This document shows, piece after piece, positions 1 through 7,771 of a stretch of 37,002 nucleotides of DNA. Source of the DNA: Pirellulales bacterium (GTDB lineage: Bacteria > Planctomycetota > Planctomycetia > Pirellulales > Thermoguttaceae). The DNA lies in NCBI GenBank assembly GCA_020846145.1, contig JADLEL010000020.1:1-37002 (forward strand), read 5' to 3'. The translations under genes and the position numbers were made by a program. The notes beneath the pieces were generated by a model, which worked only from the letters and a program-made list of their open reading frames with translations, searched no databases and was not told where the DNA came from. Every line of letters starts with the position of its first letter. Positions within the stretch are counted from its first letter, which is position 1.

Positions 1-118
1 CGCCGCGAAAATGGGACTGTCCCCCTCGCGCCGCGGGAAGGGGACAGGTCCATGTTTTCGGCCTACCGTTTGTCCACAAAATACGTTTTCCCGCCAAAAA
101 ATGGACCAGTCCCCGACC
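1..118. repeat. Interspersed repeat cluster (GGACTGTCCCC type)
   Basis: Three related copies of a short motif lie here: ATGGGACTGTCCCC near 11-24, its imperfect inverse GGGGACAGGTCCAT near 41-54, and ATGGACCAGTCCCC near 101-114. The first two can fold into a stem around a GC-rich loop. A shortened relative (TTGACTGTCCCC) recurs near 30531. No coding potential is seen. It looks like a genome-wide interspersed palindromic repeat, which is an inference from its structure. Confidence 0.6.
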
Positions 119-592
119 GGGGCGTGATTACGGTTTTTTTGAGGATGTTGCATGATGAGTAATCGACTTGCAATACGGCGAAATAATTTTCCGGAAAAAA
201 ATCGCGAGGATTGATTTAATCGTGAATCACGCCGAAAAGTTGAAAAGCCCGAACCTTATGCGACGGGGATGTGTAATAAAGTAGGGAATAAAATAAGGCA
301 CGATTACCCCCTTTTGTGGGCGGTTTACAAAATACTCGCAATAGGTTAAATTGCCGGTAACCAAGCATCCCAACCCCCACTTTCGGACGTTTTTATAATT
401 TTTTTTCAAATAGGGGCTTGATTAAAGTCAGAAAAAGCTGTAAAAAAACAACGGTTCGATTTACACTAGGTACTGGGTGATGGATAACGGATGCCGGACA
501 CTGACGACCGGCAGGTTGCACCGAGGGGGATTCCGGCCGGTGAACGAATCACCGGAGTGCGTTTGCGGAATCCGCGCAGGAGTTCGGATTAT
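119..592. other. AT-rich spacer and leader of the sigma gene
   Basis: This stretch is markedly AT-rich compared with the GC-rich genes around it and holds no gene I can support. A 60-codon reverse-strand reading frame (227-409) has no ribosome binding site or recognisable motif. TACACT at 462-467 could be a -10 element but has no convincing -35 partner. The likely function is the promoter and leader of the downstream sigma factor gene. A potential upstream start at 491 is in frame with that gene, but its extra 34 residues look untranslated. Confidence 0.4.
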
Positions 593-2269
593 ATGATGCA
601 CGTCGATTACATGAATCCCGCCATTCGCCAACTTCGCGATCAGCAAGTGCGCTTTGCTCCTCGCGAAAAGAAGGTCGAGCAGGTCGGCCAGGCGGAAAAG
701 CTGCTTCGGGAACTCGATCCCAAGCGCACCTACACCTACGAATATCTCTGTTTCCGGATTACCAGCTACCGTCCGGAGTCCTATCCCGATTTGAAGCTTT
801 CCGGCCGGGAAGCCGGCCACGATCTGCGATTGTTCGTCGAGGACCTTTCGGAATCCGCCAATATCGCCATCGAGTGCGCCGGCGAGCGGGTGATGACCGT
901 CGAGCAGCTCGCCAAGGAGTTCAACGTCTCGACGAAGACGATTTCCCGCTGGCGGCGGCACGGGCTGGTCAGCCGGCGGTTCGTGATGGACGGCCGCAAG
1001 CGGGTCGGATTCCTGCAAAGCTCGGTCGAGAGATTCGTCGAGCAGAACCGCGACCGCGTCCGCCGTGGCTCGCAGTTCAGCCAGCTTAGCGAAGAGGAGC
1101 GGATGGAGATCGTCGAGCGGGCGCGGCGTTTCGTCCAGGCCGGCGCCTGTTCCGCCGACGTCACCAAGCGCTTGGCGGCGCGGATGAACCGCAGCATCGA
1201 GACGATCCGCTACACGCTGAAGCAGTTCGACCGGGAACATCCCGATTTGGCCATTTTCCCCGAGAATCGCGGGCCTTTGGGTTTCGAAACCAAGCGCAAA
1301 ATCTTCCAGCAATACCACCGCGGCGACTCGGTGGAGGAACTCTCGAAGCGGTACTGCCGCACGCGAACCAGCATCTACCGCGTGATCGCCGAGATGCGCG
1401 CCCAGCGGATTCGGGAACTGCCCTTGGACTTCATTCCCAACGACGCGTTTTCGCGCATCCGCTCGCAGCGCCGCGAACAGAAGGTTCTCGGCCCGCTGCC
1501 GGAAAGCGAACAGCCGGTCAAGAAGCCGCGGCTCCCCAGCGGCCTGCCGCCGTATCTGGCCAGCTTGTACGAGGTGCCCTTGCTGTCGCGGAAGCAGGAG
1601 GCCCATCTGTTCCGTAAAATGAATTATCTGAAGTACAAGGCCGCGAAATTGCGGTCCAAGCTCGACGCCGACCGGCCCAAGAGCAGCATGATGGACCAGA
1701 TCGAGCGGTTTTACGACGCGGCCGTGGCCACCAAGAATCAAATCATCCGCGCGAACTTGCGGCTCGTGGTCTCGATCGCCAAGCGGCACGTCGGGCCGGT
1801 CGATAATTTCTTCGAACTGGTGAGCGACGGGAATATGTCGCTGATGCGGGCGGCCGAGAAGTTCGATTACGCGCGGGGCAATAAATTCAGCACGTACGCG
1901 AGCTGGGCGATCATGAAAAACTTCGCCCGCACGATCCCCGACGAACACCGCTACCACGACCGCTTCCGCACCAGCCAGCCGGAGTTGTTCACCTCCGCCG
2001 AGGACGATCGCAGCGACCAGGTGGAGTTGGAAACCGCGCAGAATCAGCGCGAATCGCAGGTCGAAAAAATCCTCGGCTGCCTCGACGAGCGGGAGCAGAA
2101 GATCATCGTCCGGCGTTTCGGCCTGCAGCGCGGCGAAGAACCCCTCACGCTCAAACAGGTGGGGGCCGAGTTGGGCGTTACCAAAGAGCGCATCCGCCAG
2201 ATCGAAGCCCGGGCGCTCAGCAAGCTCCGCAAAGTGGCGGAAGAAGAAAAAATCGATTATCCGGCGTAG
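593..2269 (+). CDS. Sigma-70-family factor with three N-terminal HTH segments
   Basis: Predicted alternative sigma factor of 558 aa. Residues about 100-150 (TVEQLAKEFNVSTKTISRW) resemble a MerR/excisionase-type helix-turn-helix. Two more HTH-like segments follow at about 170-212 and 230-270. Sigma region 1.2 is near 318-345, region 2 at about 385-457 and region 4 at 486-548, with a clear HTH containing GVTKERIRQIEARALSKLR. Region 3 is absent or very short. In region 2 the usual TYATWWIRQAIT is replaced by TYASWAIMKNFA, so residues that melt and read the -10 element in sigma-70 differ. I chose ATG 593 because AGGAG lies at 578-582; an in-frame ATG at 491 would add 34 residues, and ATG 596 is also possible. 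It is monocistronic and precedes the tRNA-tuf operon. The sigma call is firm; the regulon is unknown. Confidence 0.85.
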   Translation: MMHVDYMNPAIRQLRDQQVRFAPREKKVEQVGQAEKLLRELDPKRTYTYEYLCFRITSYRPESYPDLKLSGREAGHDLRLFVEDLSESANIAIECAGERVMTVEQLAKEFNVSTKTISRWRRHGLVSRRFVMDGRKRVGFLQSSVERFVEQNRDRVRRGSQFSQLSEEERMEIVERARRFVQAGACSADVTKRLAARMNRSIETIRYTLKQFDREHPDLAIFPENRGPLGFETKRKIFQQYHRGDSVEELSKRYCRTRTSIYRVIAEMRAQRIRELPLDFIPNDAFSRIRSQRREQKVLGPLPESEQPVKKPRLPSGLPPYLASLYEVPLLSRKQEAHLFRKMNYLKYKAAKLRSKLDADRPKSSMMDQIERFYDAAVATKNQIIRANLRLVVSIAKRHVGPVDNFFELVSDGNMSLMRAAEKFDYARGNKFSTYASWAIMKNFARTIPDEHRYHDRFRTSQPELFTSAEDDRSDQVELETAQNQRESQVEKILGCLDEREQKIIVRRFGLQRGEEPLTLKQVGAELGVTKERIRQIEARALSKLRKVAEEEKIDYPA

Positions 2270-2349
2270 TTTCCGAGCTTCCGCTTATCGAAATAATCGA
2301 GAGTTGCCCATAGTTATTCGGGTGATTTGACGATAGGATACTTGAGTAG

Positions 2350-2412
2350 CCCCGCCCGGGCGGGCGGGGTTCGCGGCGTACGATGCACCACGAACCCCAC
2401 CCTACCGGGCGG
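2350..2412. repeat. Imperfect inverted repeat, GC-rich
   Basis: Arms 2352-2376 and 2388-2412 are inverted repeats of 25 nt with a few mismatches, around an 11-nt loop. The left arm contains its own 8-bp hairpin (CCCCGCCC, loop GGGC, GGGCGGGG; 2350-2369). It lies about 80 nt after the sigma gene stop and could act as a terminator-like structure, but it has no T tract. Its form suggests an interspersed palindromic element. The remaining spacer to 2609 holds nothing else I recognise. Confidence 0.55.
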
Positions 2413-2609
2413 TTCTCTTTAGGAGAAGGGGTGATGGGCGATCTTCGGGAAATTTACTCGGCTTTCAATCCCTTCCTGGGAGTGGATTGATCGTGGCGTT
2501 TCTTTCTCGCCGTGTTAATTACATCACATGCCCACCTATAGGAGTGGTGTTTTTTCAAGAAAAATTCAAAAAGTGTCCGTGAAAGGGATTTTTTCCCCTT
2601 TACATCACC

Positions 2610-2637
2610 TTGCGTGGAATTGCATGTCCGTTATATT
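2610..2637 (+). promoter_or_regulatory. Promoter of the tRNA-tuf operon
   Basis: TTGCGT (2610-2615), a 16-nt spacer and TATATT (2632-2637) form a plausible sigma-70-type promoter. The predicted transcription start is about 2644, some 20 nt before the first tRNA. The context, a stable-RNA and tuf operon, supports it. No experimental support is available. Confidence 0.6.
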
Positions 2638-2663
2638 AAGAGGTTCGCGTAGTATCATGACCT

Positions 2664-2736
2664 GCTAGCGTAGCTCAATCGGCAGAGCAGCTGATTTGTA
2701 ATCAGCAGGTTGTGGGTTCAAGTCCCTCCGCTAGCT
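2664..2736 (+). tRNA. tRNA-Thr (TGT)
   Basis: A 73-nt cloverleaf. The acceptor GCTAGCG pairs with CGCTAGC at 2729-2735. The anticodon loop TTTGTAA puts TGT at 2697-2699, and the T arm contains GGTTCAAGTCC. The discriminator base is T and no CCA is encoded. It is the first gene of a tRNA cluster that matches the E. coli thrU-tyrU-glyT-thrT order. Confidence 0.95.
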
Positions 2737-2849
2737 CCTCGAGGAAGAGAGTTGCGGTGGACCGGCGGCGATGAGCGGGAGGGAAGGTGAATTTGAGAGA
2801 CGAATCGGCACGGTCAGCCCCGGGGTAGCCTGCGGGCGCAAACCCCAAC

Positions 2850-2933
2850 GGGGGGTTATCCAAGTGGCTAAAGGATGCAGACTGTAAATCTGCCACGCAT
2901 TGCGTTTCGAAGGTTCGAATCCTTCACCCCCCA
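2850..2933 (+). tRNA. tRNA-Tyr (GTA)
   Basis: An 84-nt tRNA with the long variable arm expected of bacterial tRNA-Tyr. The acceptor GGGGGGT pairs with ACCCCCC (2926-2932), followed by discriminator A. The anticodon loop CTGTAAA contains GTA, and the T arm carries GGTTCGAATCC. No CCA is encoded. The 113-nt spacer before it shows no gene. Confidence 0.95.
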
Positions 2934-3032
2934 TTTTCAAAAACAAACGATTTGGTAATAATAGGACTTTTTTGCGGGGGTGCGAAATCGTCGGCTGGTT
3001 GGAAGCCGGGAGACTAAGGATTCGAGCATGTA

Positions 3033-3107
3033 GGTTATGCTTCAGCATAACAAGACTGTAGTCCTAATGTTATGCTAAAGCATAACCTGCGTGCTCCAGC
3101 ATAACCT
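3033..3107. repeat. GTTATGC-N4-GCATAAC hairpin repeats
   Basis: Two perfect 7-bp stems, GTTATGC / GCATAAC, lie at 3034-3051 (loop TTCA) and 3069-3086 (loop TAAA). A further half-site GCATAACC lies near 3099. A third full copy with loop CGAA occurs at 5588-5605, between secE and nusG, again followed by a half-site. The stem is constant and the tetraloop varies. They fill the spacer between tRNA-Tyr and tRNA-Gly and could be processing signals or a mobile mini-repeat. Confidence 0.7.
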
Positions 3108-3142
3108 ACGTGTGGGATTTGCCGAAATTGCAGCGAAAACAC

Positions 3143-3213
3143 GCGGGTGTAGCTCAACGGTAGAGCCGTAGCCTTCCAAGCTACTCACGTGGGTTCGACT
3201 CCCATCACCCGCT
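3143..3213 (+). tRNA. tRNA-Gly (TCC)
   Basis: A 71-nt cloverleaf. The acceptor GCGGGTG pairs with CACCCGC (3206-3212), with discriminator T. The anticodon stem GTAGC/GCTAC encloses CTTCCAA, giving anticodon TCC. The T arm contains GGGTTCGACTCCC. No CCA is encoded. It lies 8 nt before the next tRNA, so the two are surely co-transcribed. Confidence 0.95.
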
Positions 3214-3221
3214 TCCGGTAG

Positions 3222-3294
<73 letters not shown>

Positions 3295-3399
3295 TTTCGT
3301 CGGACGGAAAGCGCATTCGCCGCGCGGCGAGACGTCCGTTTCGGTTATTTTTTATCACTCAACTACCCGCCCGATCAACGCAGGGAGATTGAAACTACA

Positions 3400-4599
3400 A
3401 TGGCCAAAGAAACATTTGCACGCACGAAACCCCACGTGAATGTGGGAACGATCGGTCACATCGACCACGGGAAGACCACGTTGACGGGGGCCATTTTGGC
3501 CGTCCAAGGCAACAAGGGGCTTGCCAAATTCAAGTCCTACGCCGATATCGCCAAGGGCGGCACGGTGCGCGACGCGACCAAGACCGTAACCATCGCCGTC
3601 TCGCACGTCGAGTATCAGACGGAGAAACGTCATTACGCCCACATCGACTGCCCGGGCCATGCCGACTTCATCAAGAACATGATCACCGGCGCCGCGCAGA
3701 TGGACGGGGCGATTCTCGTGGTCTCCGCGGCCGACGGTCCGATGCCGCAAACCCGCGAGCACGTGCTCTTAGCGCGTCAGGTGAACGTGCCCGCCTTGGT
3801 GGTGTTCCTCAACAAGGTCGATTTGGTCGATGATCCCGAGTTGCTCGAGCTGGTCGAATTGGAACTCCGCGAGTTGTTGACGAACAACGGGTTCCCGGGC
3901 GACGAGATTCCGATCATCCGCGGCTCCTCGCTGCCGGCGTACAACAATCCCACCGATCCGGCCGCCACGAAGTGCATCGGCGAGTTGATGGACGCGATCG
4001 ACAGCTACATTCCCGAACCGGTCCGCGAGAAGGACAAGCCCTTCATGATGGCCGTCGAGGACGTATTCTCGATCGAAGGCCGCGGCACCGTGGCCACCGG
4101 CCGCATCGAGCGCGGCGTCATCAAAATCCAGGAAGAAGTCGAGATCATCGGCTTCAGCAACGAATCGCGGAAGACGGTCTGCACGGGCGTGGAAATGTTC
4201 AACAAGACGATGGATCAAGGCGAGGCCGGCGACAACGTCGGGCTATTGCTCCGCGGCATCAAGCGCGAGGAAATCGAGCGCGGGCAGGTGATCGCGAAGC
4301 CCGGCTCGATCACGCCGCACACCGAATTCGAATCGGAGGTCTATGTGCTGAGCAAGGAGGAAGGCGGCCGGCACACGCCGTTCTTCAGCGGCTATCGTCC
4401 GCAGTTTTACTTCCGCACGACGGACGTGACCGGTTCGGCGCATTTGTTGGGCGGCGCGGAAATGTGCATGCCCGGCGACAACGTGAAACTCAAGGTGGAA
4501 TTGGGCTCGCCGATCGCCCTGGACGCCAACGTCCGTTTCGCGATCCGCGAGGGCGGCCGCACGGTCGGTTCCGGCGTGGTTACCAAGATCGTCAAATAA
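3400..4599 (+). CDS. tuf: Elongation factor Tu
   Basis: GTPase of 399 aa that delivers aminoacyl-tRNA to the ribosome. It starts [20 protein letters not shown]. The P-loop GHIDHGKTT is at residues 19-27, DCPGH at 83-87 (catalytic His87) and NKVD follows; domains 2 and 3 look complete, ending [11 protein letters not shown] chose ATG 3400 from homology and the AGGGAG at 3382-3387; the frame stays open to 3253, but that extension runs through a tRNA gene. Odd feature: the switch I stretch, normally ending RGITI, reads [20 protein letters not shown]. The Mg-binding Thr is kept (Thr64), but Arg-Gly becomes Lys-Thr and the preceding loop is different. I recall the same variant in other planctomycetes. 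It sits between tRNA-Thr(GGT) and tRNA-Trp in one operon. Confidence 0.97.
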   Translation: MAKETFARTKPHVNVGTIGHIDHGKTTLTGAILAVQGNKGLAKFKSYADIAKGGTVRDATKTVTIAVSHVEYQTEKRHYAHIDCPGHADFIKNMITGAAQMDGAILVVSAADGPMPQTREHVLLARQVNVPALVVFLNKVDLVDDPELLELVELELRELLTNNGFPGDEIPIIRGSSLPAYNNPTDPAATKCIGELMDAIDSYIPEPVREKDKPFMMAVEDVFSIEGRGTVATGRIERGVIKIQEEVEIIGFSNESRKTVCTGVEMFNKTMDQGEAGDNVGLLLRGIKREEIERGQVIAKPGSITPHTEFESEVYVLSKEEGGRHTPFFSGYRPQFYFRTTDVTGSAHLLGGAEMCMPGDNVKLKVELGSPIALDANVRFAIREGGRTVGSGVVTKIVK

Positions 4600-4606
4600 T
4601 TTACCC

Positions 4607-4682
4607 AGGGGTGTAGCTCAATTGGTAGAGCACTGGTCTCCAAAACCAGCGGTTGGGAGTTCGAGTCCCCCCGCCCCTGCCA
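4607..4682 (+). tRNA. tRNA-Trp (CCA)
   Basis: A 73-nt cloverleaf plus an encoded CCA tail (4680-4682), the only tRNA here with one. The acceptor AGGGGTG pairs with CGCCCCT (4672-4678), with discriminator G as expected for tRNA-Trp. The anticodon stem CTGGT/ACCAG encloses CTCCAAA, anticodon CCA. It starts 7 nt after the tuf stop codon, so it must be processed from the tuf transcript. A trp tRNA between tuf and secE is a known arrangement in several bacterial phyla. Confidence 0.95.
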
Positions 4683-4718
4683 TTTGAACGCCCCCGATGA
4701 GAGCGATTTGCTTCCCGC

Positions 4719-4824
4719 TTTTAAGCCCGGAGCCAACGGCGGCGGCGAATCGCGGGAAACGAGCGGATTCGAATCGACGGCGATTTTCAGCGAAAGCGCC
4801 GTCGCCGATTGCTCCGGACTAAAT
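4719..4824. repeat. Diverged copy of the AGCCCGGAGCCAACGG palindromic element
   Basis: The left arm (4719-4747) contains AGCCCGGAGCCAACGGCG and the right arm (4797-4824) contains CGCCGTCGCCGATTGCTCCGG-type sequence in inverse orientation, with several mismatches. It is clearly the same element as the perfect inverted repeat at 18324-18411 between rpsL and rpsG, with a longer central loop. A short frame (4684-4905) runs through it and I do not consider it a gene. The copy lies in the 432-nt spacer between tRNA-Trp and secE, where rpmG is found in many other bacteria; no L33-like frame is visible here. Confidence 0.6.
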
Positions 4825-4879
4825 AAACAGTGCGATATAAAAAGCCCTTCCCGGCTACGTCTCCCGAGAACCAATGCGA

Positions 4880-4955
4880 TAGAAGGGAGAAGGGGGGAGG
4901 GGTGAAAGGAGAAAAAATTTATTTTTCTCTCCCTTCGCCCTTCTCCCCTTGCCCT
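4880..4955. other. Purine tract facing a pyrimidine tract
   Basis: An almost pure purine run (about 4882-4917, with GGGGGGAGGGG) is followed at once by a pyrimidine run (about 4921-4955, with CTCTCCCTTC and CTTCTCCCC). The two can pair as a long imperfect hairpin with an AT-rich tip. It may terminate or attenuate the tRNA-tuf transcript, or be another interspersed repeat. Confidence 0.4.
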
Positions 4956-4985
4956 TGCTGGAGAAGTGGTTTTTCGGCGTTGGAC

Positions 4986-5082
4986 GGGTTTGCAACCTGT
5001 CGCGCGGCTGCGCGACATCCTATGGACAGGTTGGAAACCTGTCCTACGAAAGATGCAGGTTGGAAACCTGTCCTCCGAAAGA
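4986..5082. repeat. CAGGTTGGAAACCTG direct repeats
   Basis: Two copies of a 27-nt unit, each containing the small palindrome CAGGTTGGAAACCTGTCC followed by (T/C)nCGAAAGA, start at 5027 and 5056 (period 29). A weaker copy, GGTTTGCAACCTGTCG, lies at 4988-5003. They end about 30 nt before the secE start. No coding function is seen. Confidence 0.6.
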
Positions 5083-5114
5083 GAAAACCAACAAAACAAT
5101 CGCGGAGTATTCCC

Positions 5115-5561
5115 GTGGGCGCGTTTTTTCAGGAATTGATGACCGTCGGCATTTACAAGCGGAGCCAAGGCCGCATCACGCGGCAGGTAACCTTCGCCGC
5201 CATGGCGTTGGTGCTCGCCGTCGGTTTTTACCGGATGCATCAAATTCTGTTGTTGAAAAACATCGGCGATTCGTGGCAGATCACCCAGTTTATGATGAAA
5301 TCCGGCATGGCCTACTGGCTGCCGGGCGGATTGGTCCTGACGGGCTTGTGGATTTGCTTCCGGCTGGTGAATCTGCCGAGTTTCGCGGATTTCCTGATCG
5401 CCGTGGAAGCGGAGTTGAACAAGGTATCCTGGCCAACCCGCACCGAATTGATCCGATCCTCGATCGTTGTTTTGATAAGTTTGCTGTTGTTGGCGGCGGT
5501 GATCTTCTCGTTCGATTTGATTTGGAGAAAAATATTTCAATTGCTTGGCATCTTAGGATAA
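5115..5561 (+). CDS. secE: SecE, preprotein translocase subunit
   Basis: Small subunit of the SecYEG channel in the inner membrane, 148 aa. The signature is the C-terminal block VEAELNKVSWPTRTELIRSS (residues about 98-117) followed by a hydrophobic helix ending FSFDLIWRKI, typical of SecE. Two further hydrophobic segments precede it (about residues 27-45 and 68-85), giving three predicted membrane spans as in E. coli SecE. I chose GTG 5115, preceded by GGAG at 5104-5107. ATG 5139 is in frame and also possible (AGGA at 5131-5134, short spacing). The frame is open upstream to 4830, but that part crosses repeats and a purine tract and is not coding. NusG follows, as in most bacteria. Confidence 0.88.
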   Translation: MGAFFQELMTVGIYKRSQGRITRQVTFAAMALVLAVGFYRMHQILLLKNIGDSWQITQFMMKSGMAYWLPGGLVLTGLWICFRLVNLPSFADFLIAVEAELNKVSWPTRTELIRSSIVVLISLLLLAAVIFSFDLIWRKIFQLLGILG

Positions 5562-5587
5562 CGCGAACGCGATACCCGAGTGCGCAG

Positions 5588-5650
5588 GTTATGCCGAAGC
5601 ATAACAAACCTACATTTCGATATCCTCGTGGTCGTGCCGAAGCATAACCT
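5588..5650. repeat. GTTATGC-CGAA-GCATAAC hairpin between secE and nusG
   Basis: A third full copy of the 7-bp stem element also seen at 3033-3107: GTTATGC (5588-5594), loop CGAA, GCATAAC (5599-5605). A half-site, GCCGAAGCATAACCTAC, follows at about 5636-5652. The copy is 27 nt after the secE stop. Confidence 0.65.
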
Positions 5651-5693
5651 ACCGAGGTATTAAGGCAGCCTCGCGGCGGAAGCCCTCGAAAAA

Positions 5694-6509
5694 GTGATCG
5701 ACGAATCCAACAATCCGAGCGAACAACCGGAAGCCCCGCCGGCCGCGGCCGTGGAGGCCGTCGTCGCGCAGGTCGCCGTGGAATCCACGCCCGCCGCGCC
5801 GGTCGCCGATGCAGCGCCCGAAGCGGCGGTTAGGGGATCGGCGGTTGGCGCGCCGCCACCGGAAACGCCGATCGAGGCGCCGCCGGCCCCCTTGATCCGA
5901 GACGAAGCAACGCCCGAACCGCCGGCCGCGGAGCCTGCGGAAGAGCAAGCCGCCGTCGAGCCGGGAAAGAAGTCGGAGAAAATGGATTGGTACATCCTCA
6001 AGGTGCAGAGCAACCGCGAGGAGTCGATCCGCGAGGGATTGTTGCGGCGCGTGGCCATCGCCGGGCTGGATTATTATTTCGACGAAGCGATCGTGCCCGT
6101 CGAGCGCGTTACCGAGTTCAAGGGCGGAAAGAAGAAGGTCATCAAGCGGAAGCTGTATCCGGGCTACCTGGTCGTCCACATGGAGATCAACGACGACACG
6201 TGGTTTTTGGTGCGGGAAACGCCGGGCATCGGCGATTTCACCGGCGCCGCCGGCCGGCCCTCGCCGATGTTGCCGCACGAAGTATCGAAAATCGTCTCCA
6301 AGGCCGAAGAAAAGAGCGAGAAGGCCCCCAAATTGAAGATCGCCTTCAAGGAAGGCGATCGGGTGAAGATCAAGGACGGCACCTTCGAGAATTTCGAGGG
6401 CGATGTCGATAGCATCGACCAGACGAACGGCCAGGTAACCGTGATGATCAATATCTTCGGCCGCAGTACGCCGGTGACGTTGGAATACTGGCAGATCGAA
6501 GCGGTGTGA
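5694..6509 (+). CDS. nusG: Transcription termination/antitermination protein NusG
   Basis: Binds RNA polymerase to suppress pausing and couples it to Rho or the ribosome; 271 aa against about 180 in E. coli. The conserved NGN domain starts at residue 97 (MDWYILKVQSNREESIREGL), and the KOW domain is near 222-245 (FKEGDRVKIKDGTFENFEGDV). The first 96 residues are a low-complexity Ala/Pro/Glu-rich tail, probably disordered. Start GTG 5694 is the only usable start codon in the open frame, since a stop lies at 5661-5663 and no SD is obvious. If translation instead began at ATG 5982 the protein would have a normal length, but the tail keeps coding-like composition and no stop, so I favour the long form. 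It lies between secE and rplK. Confidence 0.92.
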   Translation: MIDESNNPSEQPEAPPAAAVEAVVAQVAVESTPAAPVADAAPEAAVRGSAVGAPPPETPIEAPPAPLIRDEATPEPPAAEPAEEQAAVEPGKKSEKMDWYILKVQSNREESIREGLLRRVAIAGLDYYFDEAIVPVERVTEFKGGKKKVIKRKLYPGYLVVHMEINDDTWFLVRETPGIGDFTGAAGRPSPMLPHEVSKIVSKAEEKSEKAPKLKIAFKEGDRVKIKDGTFENFEGDVDSIDQTNGQVTVMINIFGRSTPVTLEYWQIEAV

Positions 6510-6657
6510 AGCAGGGATTAGGGATTTGAAATTTTAGATTTGAGATCGGAAATTGACAATTTAGCGTACTCGCAGTCCAATCGTTCATCGCTATCTCCTA
6601 TCCCCTACCTCCTATCCCCTGACTGAAAACCGAGAACTATAAACTGAAAACTCGACA

Positions 6658-7083
6658 ATGGCCAAACAATTAGTAGGCGAAGTGAAGTTCCAGGTGCCCG
6701 GCGGCCAAGCGACGCCCGCCCCTCCGGTGGGAACGTCGTTGGGCAAGTTCGGCATCAACCTGGGTCAGTTCGTGCAGCAATTCAACGAACGCACGAAGGA
6801 TGCCGGCGGGATGCCCATACCGGTGGTGGTGAAGGTCTATAACGACCGCACCTTCGAATTCGTGACGAAAAGCCCGCCCGCCGCCGCTTTGTTGAAAAAG
6901 GCGGCCGGGATTGCGAAAGGCTCCGGCGTGCCCAACAAGGAGAAGGTCGGCAAGGTAACGGTCGCCCAGGTGGACGAGATTTGCCGGCTGAAGATGGCGG
7001 ACCTCAATTCGCGCGACCTCGAACACGCCCGGCAGATGGTCTTCGGAACCGCCCGCAGCATGGGCCTGGAAGTGGAGGGATAA
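6658..7083 (+). CDS. rplK: Ribosomal protein uL11
   Basis: Large-subunit protein of the GTPase-associated centre, 141 aa, the standard family length. The N-terminal domain has the Pro-rich [21 protein letters not shown] stretch (residues about 15-35) and the C-terminal RNA-binding domain contains [20 protein letters not shown]. It binds 23S rRNA beside the L10-L12 stalk encoded just downstream. The 148-nt spacer after nusG is AT-rich with short TTTGAAATTTTAGATTTGAG-like repeats and no gene. RplA follows 5 nt after the stop, so the pair is translated from one message. Confidence 0.97.
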   Translation: MAKQLVGEVKFQVPGGQATPAPPVGTSLGKFGINLGQFVQQFNERTKDAGGMPIPVVVKVYNDRTFEFVTKSPPAAALLKKAAGIAKGSGVPNKEKVGKVTVAQVDEICRLKMADLNSRDLEHARQMVFGTARSMGLEVEG

Positions 7084-7088
7084 ACATC

Positions 7089-7769
7089 GTGCCTAAAGCA
7101 ACCAAACGCATGAAGGTGATGACCGCCAAAGCGCCGGCCAAGGTTCTGCCGCTTAACGAAGCGGTCGAAGTGTTGAAATCGTTCAACACCACGAAGTTCG
7201 ACCAGACCGTCGAAATCGCCATCCGCCTGGGCATCGATCCCAAGCAAGCCGATCAGATGGTCCGCGGCTCGATCGTGCTGCCCAACGGCATCGGCAAATC
7301 GCTGCGGGTCGTGGTCTTCGCGAAGGGCGACAAGATCGACGAAGCGAAGGCCGCCGGCGCCGAGGAGGTCGGGGGACCCGAATTGGCGGAGAAGATCAAG
7401 GGCGGCTGGACCGATTTCGACGTTTGCATCGCCGCGCCGGACATGATGGGCGTGGTCGGCCCGCTGGGCAAGGTCCTCGGTCCGCGGGGCCTGATGCCCT
7501 CGCCCCGCGCCGGCACGGTTACCCCGGACGTGGGCAAAGTCGTGAAGGAATACAAGGCCGGCAAGGTCGAATTCCGCAACGACGCGGGGGGCAACATTCA
7601 CGCGGTGGTGGGCAAATTGAGCTTCGAACCCCAAAAACTCGCGGAAAACATCGCCGCGTTTTTGAATAATATCCAGCACATCAAACCGAATGCGGTCCGC
7701 GGACAATACATCAAGGGCATCGCCTTGAGCGCCACGATGAGTCCCAGCGTGCGCATCCAAGCAGTGTAA
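7089..7769 (+). CDS. rplA: Ribosomal protein uL1
   Basis: Large-subunit protein of the mobile L1 stalk, 226 aa; in many bacteria it also represses the rplK-rplA message. Diagnostic segments are [20 protein letters not shown] (near residue 38), the [21 protein letters not shown] motif (about 120-140) and [21 protein letters not shown] chose GTG 7089 because it is preceded by GGAGGGA at 7075-7081 and gives the family's usual N terminus; the frame is open upstream inside rplK. It is followed 2 nt later by rplJ. Confidence 0.96.
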   Translation: MPKATKRMKVMTAKAPAKVLPLNEAVEVLKSFNTTKFDQTVEIAIRLGIDPKQADQMVRGSIVLPNGIGKSLRVVVFAKGDKIDEAKAAGAEEVGGPELAEKIKGGWTDFDVCIAAPDMMGVVGPLGKVLGPRGLMPSPRAGTVTPDVGKVVKEYKAGKVEFRNDAGGNIHAVVGKLSFEPQKLAENIAAFLNNIQHIKPNAVRGQYIKGIALSATMSPSVRIQAV

Positions 7770-7771
7770 TC

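Noticed and set aside
227-409. 60-codon minus-strand frame in the AT-rich leader
   Set aside because: No ribosome binding site, no recognisable motif, and low-complexity AT-rich sequence. I would not call it a gene without conservation.
4684-4905. 73-codon frame right after tRNA-Trp as a candidate rpmG
   Set aside because: It runs through a palindromic repeat and has no L33 features such as the CxxC-type basic core.
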